Origin: Pelagibacteraceae bacterium AG-422-N09
Lineage (GTDB): Bacteria; Pseudomonadota; Alphaproteobacteria; Pelagibacterales; AG-422-B15
Length of the DNA: 64,000 nucleotides
Direction of reading: 5' to 3'
Assembly: GCA_003213515.1 (NCBI GenBank)
Contig: QCMV01000004.1
Coordinates: 1-64,000, forward strand
Part shown: piece by piece, positions 11,086 to 21,668 of the stretch
Position numbering within the stretch: the first letter of the stretch is position 1
How the letters are laid out: each line of letters starts with the position of its first letter
The notes under the pieces: generated by a model
The model's input: the letters and a program-made list of their open reading frames with translations, nothing else
Told to the model about the DNA's origin: nothing
Databases searched by the model: none
Translations under genes and position numbers: made by a program

Positions 11086-11909
11086 ATAAAATAGTAAAAT
11101 TGAATAATTTTGAATTTTCTAATTATGATAAATTAAATCTAATAGCTGGACCATGTGTTCTTGAGTCCCATAGTCATGCTAAAAAAATGGTTGAGGCACT
11201 CTTAGAAATTACTACAAAATTAAAAATTAATTTTGTTTATAAGACCTCTTTTGATAAGGCCAACCGTACAAGTTTACATTCTGAGAGAGGTTTAGGAATC
11301 GATGCTTCATTAGAAATATTTAAATCTCTAAAAGAAGAATATAAGATAAATATTTTAACAGACGTGCATAATGTATCTGACTGTGAGAAAGTAAAAGATT
11401 ATGTTGATATATTGCAAATTCCAGCTTTTTTATGCAGACAGACTGATTTATTAATTGCTGCAGCAAAAACTGATTTAATAGTAAATGTTAAAAAAGGTCA
11501 GTTTTTAGCTCCATTGGACATGATTAATGTCTCTAAAAAAATTGAAGATAGCGGTAATAAGAAAATACTTTTGACTGAAAGAGGGGCTTCATTTGGCTAT
11601 AATAATTTAGTTTCTGATATGAGATCACTTGAAATTATGAAAAGTGAGATAGGCTACCCTGTAATTTTTGACGCAACTCACTCCGTGCAATCACCTGGAG
11701 GAATGGGTGATAAAAGTGGGGGAGATAGAAAGTATGTGCCGGCTCTATCAAAAGCTGCTACTGCAGTTGGTGTTGCAGGTGTATTTATGGAAACACATAA
11801 TGATCCAGATAATGCTCCATCCGATGGACCAAATATGGTCAAATTAGAAGATATGAGTGATTTGATAAAAAAACTCATTGAAATTGACAATTTAGTCAAA
11901 GAAAAATAA
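11082..11909 (+). CDS. kdsA: 3-deoxy-8-phosphooctulonate (Kdo-8-P) synthase
   Basis: [46 protein letters not shown]. Confidence 0.96.
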   Translation: MNKIVKLNNFEFSNYDKLNLIAGPCVLESHSHAKKMVEALLEITTKLKINFVYKTSFDKANRTSLHSERGLGIDASLEIFKSLKEEYKINILTDVHNVSDCEKVKDYVDILQIPAFLCRQTDLLIAAAKTDLIVNVKKGQFLAPLDMINVSKKIEDSGNKKILLTERGASFGYNNLVSDMRSLEIMKSEIGYPVIFDATHSVQSPGGMGDKSGGDRKYVPALSKAATAVGVAGVFMETHNDPDNAPSDGPNMVKLEDMSDLIKKLIEIDNLVKEK

Positions 11910-11934
11910 GTATCTAGAGATAACATAGATATTT

Positions 11935-13203
11935 ATGCATTTTATAAAAAATATAGTTTCCAGACAAATATTCGACAGCAGAGGCAACCCTACTGTTGAA
12001 ACAGACGTTTTTCTATCAAACGGTGTTATGGGTAGAGCCGCTGTTCCATCTGGTGCATCAACTGGTAAAAATGAGGCTTTTGAATTAAGGGATAACAAGA
12101 AGTTATATCATGGAAAATCTGTTTTAAAGGCAGTAGACAATGTCAATAGCGTAATTTTTGATACACTTTCTGGTTATGATGTTCTTGAGCAGGAAGAAAT
12201 TGATGAGACTTTAATAGAATTAGATGGAACACCAAATAAAAAAAGGTTAGGGGCCAATGCAATATTAAGTGTTTCACTTGCCTGTGCTGACGCTGCTTCA
12301 AAGTATTTGGGTATACCTCTTTACAAATATTTAGGTGGCTCCAAGGCATTTAGAATGCCAACACCTATGCTTAATATTATAAATGGAGGAGCCCATGCAA
12401 ATAATAATTTATCATTTCAAGAATTCATGATTATACCTGTAAAATGCAATACCTTTACAGATTCTATTAGAAAAGCATCCGAAGTTTTTCACACACTTAA
12501 ACAAATTTTAGAAAAAAAAAATATATCAACTGCAGTTGGAGATGAAGGCGGTTTTGCACCAAATTTAAAAAATGAAGACCAAGCCTGTGCACTAATAAAA
12601 GAAGCGATTACAAAAACAGGATATAAATTAGGAAAAGATTTCTTTTTGTCATTGGATGTTGCAGCATCTGAATTTTATAATAATAAAAAATATAAGATCC
12701 TATCAGAGAAGAAATCGTTTTCTAGTGATCAATTTTCTGATTATTTAATCAAATTGTGTAAAAAATATTCTATTATTTCGCTTGAAGATCCTTTTGCAGA
12801 AGACGACTGGAAAGCATGGCAAAAATTTAATCATAATTATGGATCTGAAATACAAGTTGTTGGGGACGATATATTTACAACAAATATAGATTTAATTTCA
12901 AAAGGCATAAAAATGAAAGCTGCAAACGCCGTCTTAATAAAAGTAAATCAAATTGGAACATTAACTGAAACTATGAAGGCAATAGAACTTGCTCAAATGA
13001 ATGGTTTAGAAACTATTATCTCTCACCGATCTGGTGAAACAGAAAATACGTTTATTTCTGATCTTTCAGTAGCAACAAATTCTGGTCAAATTAAAACAGG
13101 GTCAATGTCTCGTTCTGATAGAATTGCTAAATTCAATCAACTAATTAGAATTGAGGAATTTTTTAATTCTAAAAAATCATTAAAAATCAATAAGTTTTAC
13201 TGA
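11935..13203 (+). CDS. eno: Enolase
   Basis: QIFDSRGNPTVE, VPSGASTG, GDEGGFAPN, SHRSGETE. Confidence 0.98.
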   Translation: MHFIKNIVSRQIFDSRGNPTVETDVFLSNGVMGRAAVPSGASTGKNEAFELRDNKKLYHGKSVLKAVDNVNSVIFDTLSGYDVLEQEEIDETLIELDGTPNKKRLGANAILSVSLACADAASKYLGIPLYKYLGGSKAFRMPTPMLNIINGGAHANNNLSFQEFMIIPVKCNTFTDSIRKASEVFHTLKQILEKKNISTAVGDEGGFAPNLKNEDQACALIKEAITKTGYKLGKDFFLSLDVAASEFYNNKKYKILSEKKSFSSDQFSDYLIKLCKKYSIISLEDPFAEDDWKAWQKFNHNYGSEIQVVGDDIFTTNIDLISKGIKMKAANAVLIKVNQIGTLTETMKAIELAQMNGLETIISHRSGETENTFISDLSVATNSGQIKTGSMSRSDRIAKFNQLIRIEEFFNSKKSLKINKFY

Positions 13204-13301
13204 TATAATATTAATTAAAGAGAACAAAAAGAGTCCAAAGGGCATTTTTTTTATTTTTTTCTACCTTTTTTATTCATTGAAATTGTCCTGATTCGCCAAA
13301 T

Positions 13302-13634
13302 ATGATTCTCTTACTTGACATGAATAAGGTTGCTACATTAATGACGGCCATTAAGAATTATTATTCTTATTTTTTTCTGCCATTAATTCTAATATATTTA
13401 TTATTCAATATTTTTGATGGAAATAACGGCCTCTTGTCTCATTCTAGACTAAATGCAGAAATTGCGAGTCTTGAGACAAAGGTAAAAAATATAAAAAGTA
13501 GCAATAGTTTATACGAGGTTAAAATCTCTTCTTTGCAAAAACATGACAAAAATACCGATCTAGTTGATGAACAGATAAGAAACGTTCTAGGCTACGGAAA
13601 AAATAACGAATTCATTATATTTTTTGATAATTAG
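13302..13634 (+). CDS. ftsB: FtsB/DivIC-like septum formation initiator
   Basis: Short single-TM plus coiled coil immediately after eno; weak sequence motifs but conserved position. Confidence 0.7.
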   Translation: MILLLDMNKVATLMTAIKNYYSYFFLPLILIYLLFNIFDGNNGLLSHSRLNAEIASLETKVKNIKSSNSLYEVKISSLQKHDKNTDLVDEQIRNVLGYGKNNEFIIFFDN

Positions 13635-13656
13635 TATCCACTTGAAATTACATTGA

Positions 13657-13677
13657 ATTACCATTAATTATGGTAAT
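13657..13677. repeat. 8-bp inverted repeat ATTACCAT-taatt-ATGGTAAT upstream of lipA
   Basis: Perfect dyad read directly; ends 7 nt before the lipA ATG. Confidence 0.8.
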
Positions 13678-13683
13678 GTATCA

Positions 13684-14607
13684 ATGCCAAGTAACATATC
13701 TAAAGCTCTTTTAAGAAAGAAATTTTCTGCAATTGACAGTCCAGTTAAGCCTGAGTGGATAAAGGTTAAGATCCAAATAGATAAAATTAATGAAATAAAG
13801 AAAACCTTAAAATCAAATAAAATTGTTACTGTATGTGAAGAAGCGATGTGCCCCAATATGTCTGATTGCTGGGCAAAATCCCATGCTACATTTATGATAC
13901 TTGGAGATATTTGTACGAGAGCATGCAGTTTCTGCAATATCAGTACTGGCAAACCAAATCATGTTGATCATATGGAACCTATAAGAGTTGCAAATTCAGT
14001 AAAAAAATTAAAATTATCTCATGTAGTAATTACATCTGTCGATAGAGACGATCTTAATGATGGTGGAGCTAAACATTTTTCAAACACAATTAATGAAATA
14101 AAATTAAAATGTCCTAACACAACTATTGAAATATTAACTCCTGATTTTAGAAATAAAAAAAATTCAATTGAATTGCTTTCTAAATGTCAAATAGATGTAT
14201 TTAATCACAACTTAGAAACTGTTGAGTCTTTATATAAAACTGTAAGACCAGGCGCCAATTATAAACACTCACTATCTATTCTCAGGAACATTAAAAAACT
14301 AAACCCCAATCTATTTACTAAATCCGGAATTATGATTGGTTTAGGCGAGAAATTTTATGAAATTATGAAATTAATGGACGACTTGAGGTGTAATGATGTG
14401 GATTTCATTACCATTGGTCAATATTTAAGACCCACAAGAAACCATCATCCAGTAATTAAATATCATAGCCCGGATTACTTTCATAAACTTTATGAAGAAG
14501 CTATGAGTAGGGGTTTTAAAATAGCATCTTCATCACCCTTTACAAGATCGTCATATCATGCAGAGGATGACTTTAAGAGGCTGAAATATATAATGTTGAA
14601 TGCCTAA
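13684..14607 (+). CDS. lipA: Lipoyl synthase
   Basis: CEEAMCPNMSDCW, MILGDICTRACSFCNIST, SGIMIGLGE. Confidence 0.97.
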   Translation: MPSNISKALLRKKFSAIDSPVKPEWIKVKIQIDKINEIKKTLKSNKIVTVCEEAMCPNMSDCWAKSHATFMILGDICTRACSFCNISTGKPNHVDHMEPIRVANSVKKLKLSHVVITSVDRDDLNDGGAKHFSNTINEIKLKCPNTTIEILTPDFRNKKNSIELLSKCQIDVFNHNLETVESLYKTVRPGANYKHSLSILRNIKKLNPNLFTKSGIMIGLGEKFYEIMKLMDDLRCNDVDFITIGQYLRPTRNHHPVIKYHSPDYFHKLYEEAMSRGFKIASSSPFTRSSYHAEDDFKRLKYIMLNA

Positions 14608-15043
14608 GCAGGAAGAAAGCAAAACTGTTAGTTATACAAAAGATCAAATGTTTGATCTAGTTGCCGATATTGATCGTTACGATGAATTTCTTCCGTGGTG
14701 TAACAATTCTAAGATAATCAATACAAGTATAAAAGATGATATAAAAATTGTTATTGCTGACCTAGAGATTGGTTACGATCAATTTGTTTATACCTACCGC
14801 AGTGAAGTTAAACTTCATGAAGATAAAAGTGAAATAAATGTCCGAAACTTAGATGGACCTTTTAAATATTTAGAAAATAATTGGAAATTTGTATCTGTAA
14901 ATGAAACTGATTGTGAAATTCAATTTAAAATTGATTTTGAATTAAATATTACACTTTTTGATATACTTATGAGAAAATTTTTTGATCTTGCTTTTCAAAA
15001 AATGGTGGATGCGTTTATTAGTCGTGCAAATGAAATATATTAG
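14600..15043 (+). CDS. RatA/Coq10-type START-domain protein
   Basis: MFDLVADIDRYDEFLPWC; follows lipA as in other Alphaproteobacteria. Confidence 0.88.
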   Translation: MPKQEESKTVSYTKDQMFDLVADIDRYDEFLPWCNNSKIINTSIKDDIKIVIADLEIGYDQFVYTYRSEVKLHEDKSEINVRNLDGPFKYLENNWKFVSVNETDCEIQFKIDFELNITLFDILMRKFFDLAFQKMVDAFISRANEIY

Positions 15044-15531
15044 ATTTTTGATAAATTCTTAATTATTTCTTTTAATATGAATTCAGTGCTTTTTTCTTGA
15101 ATTTTTTTCCTCGTTCTTTCTCTAAAATTTTTTTTAATTGTTGTGTAATAATACTTGTTTTTTATTTTCGTACCCAGTCCAAAATAAACACAGCCAACTG
15201 GTGTTTTTGAACTTCCTCCATCAGGCCCTGCAACTCCAGTGACAGACACTAATATTTCACTTCTACTAATTTTTTTTAAACCTTTAACCATTGACAAAGC
15301 AGTTTGATGGCTTACTGCTCCATATTTACTTATTGTTGTTTTAGGGACTTTTAAAAGACGTTTTTTCAAATCATTAGAATATGAAACTACAGATCCATCA
15401 AAAAAATCTGAGGATCCACTAATACTGGTTAACTTGGAACTAATCATACCGCCAGTGCAGGACTCAGCTAGACAAATACTAAACGGTTTTTCTTTTCTTA
15501 ATTTCTTGATCTTTTTAATATAACTAAGCAT
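15040..15531 (-). CDS. pncC: CinA C-terminal domain / nicotinamide-nucleotide amidase
   Basis: SICLAESCTGGMISSKLTSISGSSDFFDGSVVSYSN, VTGVAGPDGGS. Confidence 0.93.
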   Translation of the reverse strand: MLSYIKKIKKLRKEKPFSICLAESCTGGMISSKLTSISGSSDFFDGSVVSYSNDLKKRLLKVPKTTISKYGAVSHQTALSMVKGLKKISRSEILVSVTGVAGPDGGSSKTPVGCVYFGLGTKIKNKYYYTTIKKNFRERTRKKIQEKSTEFILKEIIKNLSKI

Positions 15532-15988
15532 TTAAAAACAAAATTATTTTGTAAATCATAATTATTATAAGAGAATAAATGCCGGCAACAACATCATCCA
15601 TTATTACACCATTAGCGCCTTTAATATTTTCTACCTTATTAACTGGATAAATCTTAAAAATATCAAATAATCTAAAACTACTAAAAGCCAATAAAACCTC
15701 ATATACGTTAAATTGTAATAGAAAAATTAATGGCAATGATTGACCAATAAATTCATCAACTACAACTTCTGAGGGATCATCTTTATTTACATTTCTCAGA
15801 TAAATATTGATAGCTTTAAAAGAACAAATAAAAACTATTATTATAATCATATAAAAGAAATAAATATTTAGGTAGACAATTGATATATACCAAACAAGAA
15901 TCGCAAATAGTGAGCCAAAAGTACCTGGTGCTATACGGATATAACCAATTCCAAATACTGAAACAAAGGTCTTAATTAAAAAAGTCAT
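15524..15988 (-). CDS. pgpA: Phosphatidylglycerophosphatase A (ORF open to 16018)
   Basis: GIGYIRIAPGTFGSLFA, DPSEVVVDEFIGQSLPL, membrane segments. Confidence 0.93.
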   Translation of the reverse strand: MTFLIKTFVSVFGIGYIRIAPGTFGSLFAILVWYISIVYLNIYFFYMIIIIVFICSFKAINIYLRNVNKDDPSEVVVDEFIGQSLPLIFLLQFNVYEVLLAFSSFRLFDIFKIYPVNKVENIKGANGVIMDDVVAGIYSLIIIMIYKIILFLNA

Positions 15989-17127
15989 AAATTCATAATT
16001 TTTATTGTTGTCCAACAAGCCACTGCTTTTGATTTACCAATAATACCAATGTTATCTGCGGTCTTTGCCTTTACATTTATATACTTCTCATCACAATTCA
16101 TTAATGAAGAAATATTTTTTCTTATTAATTTTTTATATTTTTCAAGCCTTATTTTTTGACAAATTATAGTACAATCTAGATTACTAATAATTGAATTGTC
16201 TAATTTGATTATTTTTTTTATTTCATCTAATAAAACTACAGAAGAAATGTTTTTATATTTTTTCATTGGAGGAAAATATGTGCCAATATCGCCTTTATTG
16301 TTTGCTCCAAGTAAGGCATCAATTATTGAATGTATAACAACATCACCATCAGAGTACCCAATAGCCTGATAGTTACATCTAATTTTTAATCCAGCTAATG
16401 ACAAATATTTTCCGCTTTTAAGTTTATGTATATCAAATCCACTTCCATATTTAATATTAAAATTAAGGATTTTTATTAAAGTATTAATATCATTTTTTTT
16501 TGTAATTTTTATATTTTCTTTACTAGCCTCAATGTATTTAATCTTTAAATTTTTGTTTTTTTCGATGACACCAAGATCATCGGTCGGATTTATTTTTATC
16601 TTTTCTAGATTGTCTCTAAAAAAATTAAATTTAAATACCTGTGGTGTTTGGTAGTATTTATAATCGTTTCTTTTAACTGATTTATTATTTTTTCTAATTG
16701 TGTCTTCAAATTTAGATGCTGGGACTGCACAATGATATTTTTTACTATTCATACTCGATAATAGTTCAATCATAATATTTTTTGTAAAGGTAGGTCTTGC
16801 TGCATCATGGATCATTAAAAAATCGTAATTATTTGAATTGATATTTTTTAAAGCCTGCTTGAGGCTGGCAAATCTTGTTTTACCGCCATAAACCAATTGA
16901 TTTTCAGTATATTTCAATAATAAATTTTTTTCGTTTTTAGTTATTTTTTTCGAAATAGTAATATATATAGAGTCTTTGTTTAAATATTTTGTTATATTTT
17001 TAAGTGTTATTTCTATAATTGGAGTGCGATGCACCTTGTAAAAAAGTTTTGATTTTGAACTGTCAAATCTTAAGCCATTTCCTGATGCTAATATTATACA
17101 AGCAATTTTTGATTTTTTATAAGACAT
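15985..17127 (-). CDS. ispDF: Bifunctional IspD/IspF (MEP pathway)
   Basis: IspD: IILASGNGLRF, VYGGKTRFASL, IHDAARP; IspF: GSGFDIHKLKSG, GYSDGDVVIHSIIDALLGA. Confidence 0.95.
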   Translation of the reverse strand: MSYKKSKIACIILASGNGLRFDSSKSKLFYKVHRTPIIEITLKNITKYLNKDSIYITISKKITKNEKNLLLKYTENQLVYGGKTRFASLKQALKNINSNNYDFLMIHDAARPTFTKNIMIELLSSMNSKKYHCAVPASKFEDTIRKNNKSVKRNDYKYYQTPQVFKFNFFRDNLEKIKINPTDDLGVIEKNKNLKIKYIEASKENIKITKKNDINTLIKILNFNIKYGSGFDIHKLKSGKYLSLAGLKIRCNYQAIGYSDGDVVIHSIIDALLGANNKGDIGTYFPPMKKYKNISSVVLLDEIKKIIKLDNSIISNLDCTIICQKIRLEKYKKLIRKNISSLMNCDEKYINVKAKTADNIGIIGKSKAVACWTTIKIMNL

Positions 17128-17161
17128 AGTAAATTAATATATAGCTTATTAACCGCCCAGA

Positions 17162-18949
17162 ATGAATAATAAATACATTAATATTTCAGTTTTGAATCTA
17201 CGTATTATTTCGTTGATTTTAGGTTCGTTAATATTTATTGGCTTATCTTTCGTTTTACTCTTTTATCAGAGAACCAATACAGCTAGTACACTTGAGTATT
17301 CAAATATATATATATTATTTGCAGCTCTTTTAACTTTAATATTAATATTTTCACTTATTTACCTATTATTTCCAATTTATTTAAGGGTTAGAAGAAAAAA
17401 ATTAAGCACACTTAATAGTAAATTCACATTATATTTCATCCTCATTGCACTCACGCCTTCTATTTTTCTTGGCATTATCGGTTTGGCATTAATTAATTTT
17501 GGTATCAATGATTGGTTTAATTCAAAAATAAATAATGTAATTGATAATTCAGTGTTTGTTGCTGAAAGCTACTTGGAAGAGCATAAAGAAACTATTAAAG
17601 GTGATGTATACGCAATGTACAATGATCTTAACTCTTCAAGCGACGTTCTATCAAATGATAACAGTAAATTAGCAATTGCACTAAGGACTCAATCTCTAAT
17701 AAGAGCACTTCCTGAGGTATATGTAATAACTAGACAGGGCACTATTTCGGCAAAAGCATTTGATAGTAATATTCTACAATATCGCCCTCCAGAAAATTCA
17801 TTTGTCAGAGCTGATGCAGGGGAAATGGCCATTATGTCATCAACTATAGTCAACAAAGTTTATGCTCTAGTTAAGTTGAAAAACTATGAAAATTCTTACT
17901 TGTTTGCAGGCAGATCCATGGATGCAAATGTGATAAGCGCTTTAAATGACACTGTTTCAGCTAAAAATGAGTATACATTTCTTGAAAATAATAGAGATCA
18001 AATAAGCCTTATTTTTGTGCTTATCTACATTATTATATCATTAATACTTATTCTACTGTCCACATTTATAGGATTAAAATTTGCAGAAAAAATTGTCTTA
18101 CCTTTATCTATGGTAATTAAAGCTACCAATAATATCAGTAAAGGTAAGTATGAAGATAAAATTCAAAAAACAAATGATTATGTAGAATTAAATCGTTTGG
18201 CAGAGTCATTTAATAAAATGAGTGCTGATATAATAAAACAACGTAAACAAATTTTAATTTCAGAAAAGCATGAAACTTGGTCTGATATAGCTAGAAAGAT
18301 TGCACATGAAATCAAGAATCCACTTACTCCTATACAGCTTTCATCCGAACGATTGGAAAAGAAAATCAAAAATACAGCAATTGATAACAATGAAATTACT
18401 GATTGTATAGATACTATAAGACGTCAGGTTAATGAAATTGGATATTTAGTTGATGAATTTTCAAACTTCGCGAGGCTTCCAAATCCAATATTAGAGAAAC
18501 AAGATATCTATGAAATTATTATCAATATAGTTAATGATTATAGAGATAATTATAAAATGATTGATTTTGAATATAATTTTGCAAAAAATAAGTATGAAAT
18601 GTTGATAGATAAATCTCAGATATCAAGAGTATTTCAAAATCTTATAATTAATTCAATTCAATCAATACAAGAAGCAAATGTATCTGTTGGTAAGATCAAT
18701 TTAGTATCTTCAATTTCTGATAATTATTTAAATATTTTAATATTAGATAATGGTATAGGATTAAAATATGAAAAGAATGAACTTATAAAACCTTACTTCA
18801 CTACAAAGAAAAGGAGAGGCGGCTCAGGTTTAGGTCTGGCGATCGTTGAAAAGATATTATTTGATCATAATGCTGAGTTTTTCATTGAAAATAGAAATGA
18901 CGGAGCTGAAGGAGCGAAAGTTGAAATTAAGTTTGATAACAAAATATGA
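17162..18949 (+). CDS. ntrY: NtrY-type sensor histidine kinase
   Basis: N-terminal TMs, HAMP, HExxNPLTPIQLSSERL, GLGLAIVEKI. Confidence 0.93.
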   Translation: MNNKYINISVLNLRIISLILGSLIFIGLSFVLLFYQRTNTASTLEYSNIYILFAALLTLILIFSLIYLLFPIYLRVRRKKLSTLNSKFTLYFILIALTPSIFLGIIGLALINFGINDWFNSKINNVIDNSVFVAESYLEEHKETIKGDVYAMYNDLNSSSDVLSNDNSKLAIALRTQSLIRALPEVYVITRQGTISAKAFDSNILQYRPPENSFVRADAGEMAIMSSTIVNKVYALVKLKNYENSYLFAGRSMDANVISALNDTVSAKNEYTFLENNRDQISLIFVLIYIIISLILILLSTFIGLKFAEKIVLPLSMVIKATNNISKGKYEDKIQKTNDYVELNRLAESFNKMSADIIKQRKQILISEKHETWSDIARKIAHEIKNPLTPIQLSSERLEKKIKNTAIDNNEITDCIDTIRRQVNEIGYLVDEFSNFARLPNPILEKQDIYEIIINIVNDYRDNYKMIDFEYNFAKNKYEMLIDKSQISRVFQNLIINSIQSIQEANVSVGKINLVSSISDNYLNILILDNGIGLKYEKNELIKPYFTTKKRRGGSGLGLAIVEKILFDHNAEFFIENRNDGAEGAKVEIKFDNKI

Positions 18950-20280
18950 ATAAGAAAAAAATACTTATAATCGATGATGAAGTTGACATAGCCAATAATA
19001 TAAAGGCAATTTTAAGTGATGAGAATTATAACTCATCAATCGCACATAATTCTAAAGATGCCTTGAAACAATTGTCCGATAATAATTATAGTTTAATAAT
19101 ATTGGACGTTTGGTTAACTAATTCAGACCTAGATGGAATTGAAATATTAAAAAAAATAAGAGAAACTAGTTTAACGCCAGTTATTATTATATCTGGTCAC
19201 GGTAATATTGAAATGGCTGTCAAGGCAATTAAAGAAGGCGCTAACGAGTTTATTGAAAAACCTTTTACAACTGAAAGACTTTTGCTATCTGTGAGCAGGT
19301 CTATAGAACTGTATGAAATCAAATCTGAGAATGAACGTTTAAAGCAAGAAAATATTTATGATTATAAATTTATTGGAGAGTCATTAGCTATTAACAAAGT
19401 TAGAAATTTAATAAAAAAAATTGCTCCAACAACTAGTAGGGTAATGATTTATGGAGATTCTGGAACAGGGAAAGATATTGTGGCACGTGAAATACACAAA
19501 TTCTCAAACTTTAATGATGGTCCGTTTATTGCAATAAATGCAGCATTAATGGAGCCTGAAAATATAGAAAAAGAATTTTTTGGTTACAAAGAAAGTGATG
19601 TCGACAAGCAAGGCTACTTTGAATTAGCGTCAAATGGAACTATATTTATAGATGAAGTAGGTGAAATGCCGTTACAGACTCAGGCAAAAATTTTAAGAGT
19701 CTTAACAGACAAACAGTTCACAAAAGTGGGAGGGAGCAAAATTATCGACCTTAAATGCAGAATTATATGCTCTTCGATACAAAATCTTGAAACACTGATT
19801 GATGAAGGTTCGTTTCGTAAAGATTTATTTCATCGTTTAAATGTGGTTAGTATTAAATTGCCGAAATTGATCGAGCGATTAGATGATATTGATGACTTAA
19901 TTAGATATTTTACTGAATTATTTACAGGAGAGAGTAAAAGACATATTGATTTAATACCGATAATAAAATCTAAGTATATAAATTATGAGTGGCCTGGCAA
20001 TATAAGGGAATTAAGAAATATAATTGAAAGGCATATTATACTTGGTGATAAATATGAAGAGGATATTGACACGCCTCGTGATAGAGAAATAACTAACCAA
20101 AACGTAATATCTCTGCCTCTTAAAAATGCAAGAAAAGTGTTTGAAAAAAACTATCTTCAGTCACAAATAAATCGGTTTGATGGAAATATATCTAAAACAG
20201 CGTCATTTATTGGCATGGAAAGATCGGCTTTACATAGAAAACTCAAACAACTCGGCATAACAGAAGACTTAAAAAAATGA
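18946..20280 (+). CDS. ntrX: NtrX-type response regulator (REC-AAA+-Fis HTH)
   Basis: REC domain, GDSGTGKDIVAREIH Walker A, C-terminal Fis-type HTH; follows ntrY. Confidence 0.93.
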   Translation: MNKKKILIIDDEVDIANNIKAILSDENYNSSIAHNSKDALKQLSDNNYSLIILDVWLTNSDLDGIEILKKIRETSLTPVIIISGHGNIEMAVKAIKEGANEFIEKPFTTERLLLSVSRSIELYEIKSENERLKQENIYDYKFIGESLAINKVRNLIKKIAPTTSRVMIYGDSGTGKDIVAREIHKFSNFNDGPFIAINAALMEPENIEKEFFGYKESDVDKQGYFELASNGTIFIDEVGEMPLQTQAKILRVLTDKQFTKVGGSKIIDLKCRIICSSIQNLETLIDEGSFRKDLFHRLNVVSIKLPKLIERLDDIDDLIRYFTELFTGESKRHIDLIPIIKSKYINYEWPGNIRELRNIIERHIILGDKYEEDIDTPRDREITNQNVISLPLKNARKVFEKNYLQSQINRFDGNISKTASFIGMERSALHRKLKQLGITEDLKK

Positions 20281-21668
20281 AAGTTATAATTTGTGGGGCA
20301 GGCAAAGTTGGTACAAGTATTGCGAAACATTTAGTTTCACAGAAAAATGATGTTACTGTAATCGATCAATCTTTGGAACTGATTAATGATATAAAAGAAA
20401 AAGTTGATCTTAAAACAATTAATGGTTCAGCATCAAACCCATCAATATTAAAAAAGGCTGGAGCCGAAGAAACAGATATGATTATAGCTGTTACTTTACA
20501 CGATGAAATTAACATGGTTGCCTGTCAAATGGCACATACTTTTTTTAAAATTCCTAGAAAAATAGCCCGATTGAGATCTGAAGATTTCTTAAATCCTATT
20601 TGGAGAGATCTTTATAACGCTGATAATATGCCAATAGATTTAATAATTAGTCCTGAATTAGAAGTTGCTAAATCTATTGAAAGACAATTAAAAGCACCTG
20701 GCGCTTATGATGTTGTACCATTTTTAAATGACGAAATTGAATTATTGAGTTTGCCAATAAATGAAAATTGCCCACTTATTGATACAAATTTGAAGAGCAT
20801 ACACGAATTATTTCAAGAAAACTCAAACAAAGATAAAGATTTACGAGCCTCTATTTTAGGAATAAATCGTGGAGATAATTTGTTTATACCAAAAAAAAGC
20901 GACTCACTTTTTAATGGAGACCTTGTTTATATTCTTTCCGACAAAAATCATGTTAAGAGGACAATGAGTGCATTTGGCTTAAATGAAAAACCAATAAAAA
21001 AAATTATAATTGTTGGCGGTGGAAACATAGGTTTTAATCTTGCAAAAGATATAGAAATATATCACTCAGATATTTCAGTTTGTATCATTGAAAATAATAA
21101 CGAGAGAGCTAAGTATATTGCTGATCAACTTGGAAATACTCTAGTTTTAAATGGAGATGGACTAGATCAAAGTATATTAGATGAAGCTAATATCAGAGAT
21201 ACTGACATGATGCTAGCTTTAACAAATGACGATGAAACTAATATAATTATTTCAGCTGTTGCAAAGAAAAACAATTGCGAGTCACTAATTTTGGTAAATA
21301 ATTCAGAATACAATAAATTAAAAGGTGTTTTAGGAATAAGTAAGGTAATTGATCCTCGAAAAATTACTGTTTCAAAAATATTAAAACACGTACATCGTGG
21401 AAGAATAGAATCGGTTTATTCAATAGGCAATAATCAGGCTGAACTGATACATGCACAGGCACTTAAATCGTCAAAATTACTAAATAAAACAATAAAAGAA
21501 TCAAATTTACCAAATGGAATGAGGATTGGACTTATGAAAAAAAAGAACCATATTGTTGTTCCTAATAAGGAAACAATTATTGAAGAAAATGATGAAATAC
21601 TATTTTTTTGTATGACCGAAGATTTAAAAAATGCAGAAGATCTATTTAAAATAAGAGAGGCTTATTAG
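20277..21668 (+). CDS. trkA: Trk potassium uptake regulatory protein TrkA
   Basis: Two RCK repeats: MKVIICGAGKVGTSIAKHL and IIIVGGGNIGFNLAKDIE. Confidence 0.95.
   Translation: MKVIICGAGKVGTSIAKHLVSQKNDVTVIDQSLELINDIKEKVDLKTINGSASNPSILKKAGAEETDMIIAVTLHDEINMVACQMAHTFFKIPRKIARLRSEDFLNPIWRDLYNADNMPIDLIISPELEVAKSIERQLKAPGAYDVVPFLNDEIELLSLPINENCPLIDTNLKSIHELFQENSNKDKDLRASILGINRGDNLFIPKKSDSLFNGDLVYILSDKNHVKRTMSAFGLNEKPIKKIIIVGGGNIGFNLAKDIEIYHSDISVCIIENNNERAKYIADQLGNTLVLNGDGLDQSILDEANIRDTDMMLALTNDDETNIIISAVAKKNNCESLILVNNSEYNKLKGVLGISKVIDPRKITVSKILKHVHRGRIESVYSIGNNQAELIHAQALKSSKLLNKTIKESNLPNGMRIGLMKKKNHIVVPNKETIIEENDEILFFCMTEDLKNAEDLFKIREAY

Noticed and set aside
11678-12349. Minus-strand ORFs opposite kdsA and eno
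   Set aside because: Shadows of highly conserved genes.
13203-13262. Terminator after eno (GTCC-aaa-GGGC plus T-runs)
   Set aside because: The stem is only 4 bp with a G-U pair; not strong enough to list as a feature.
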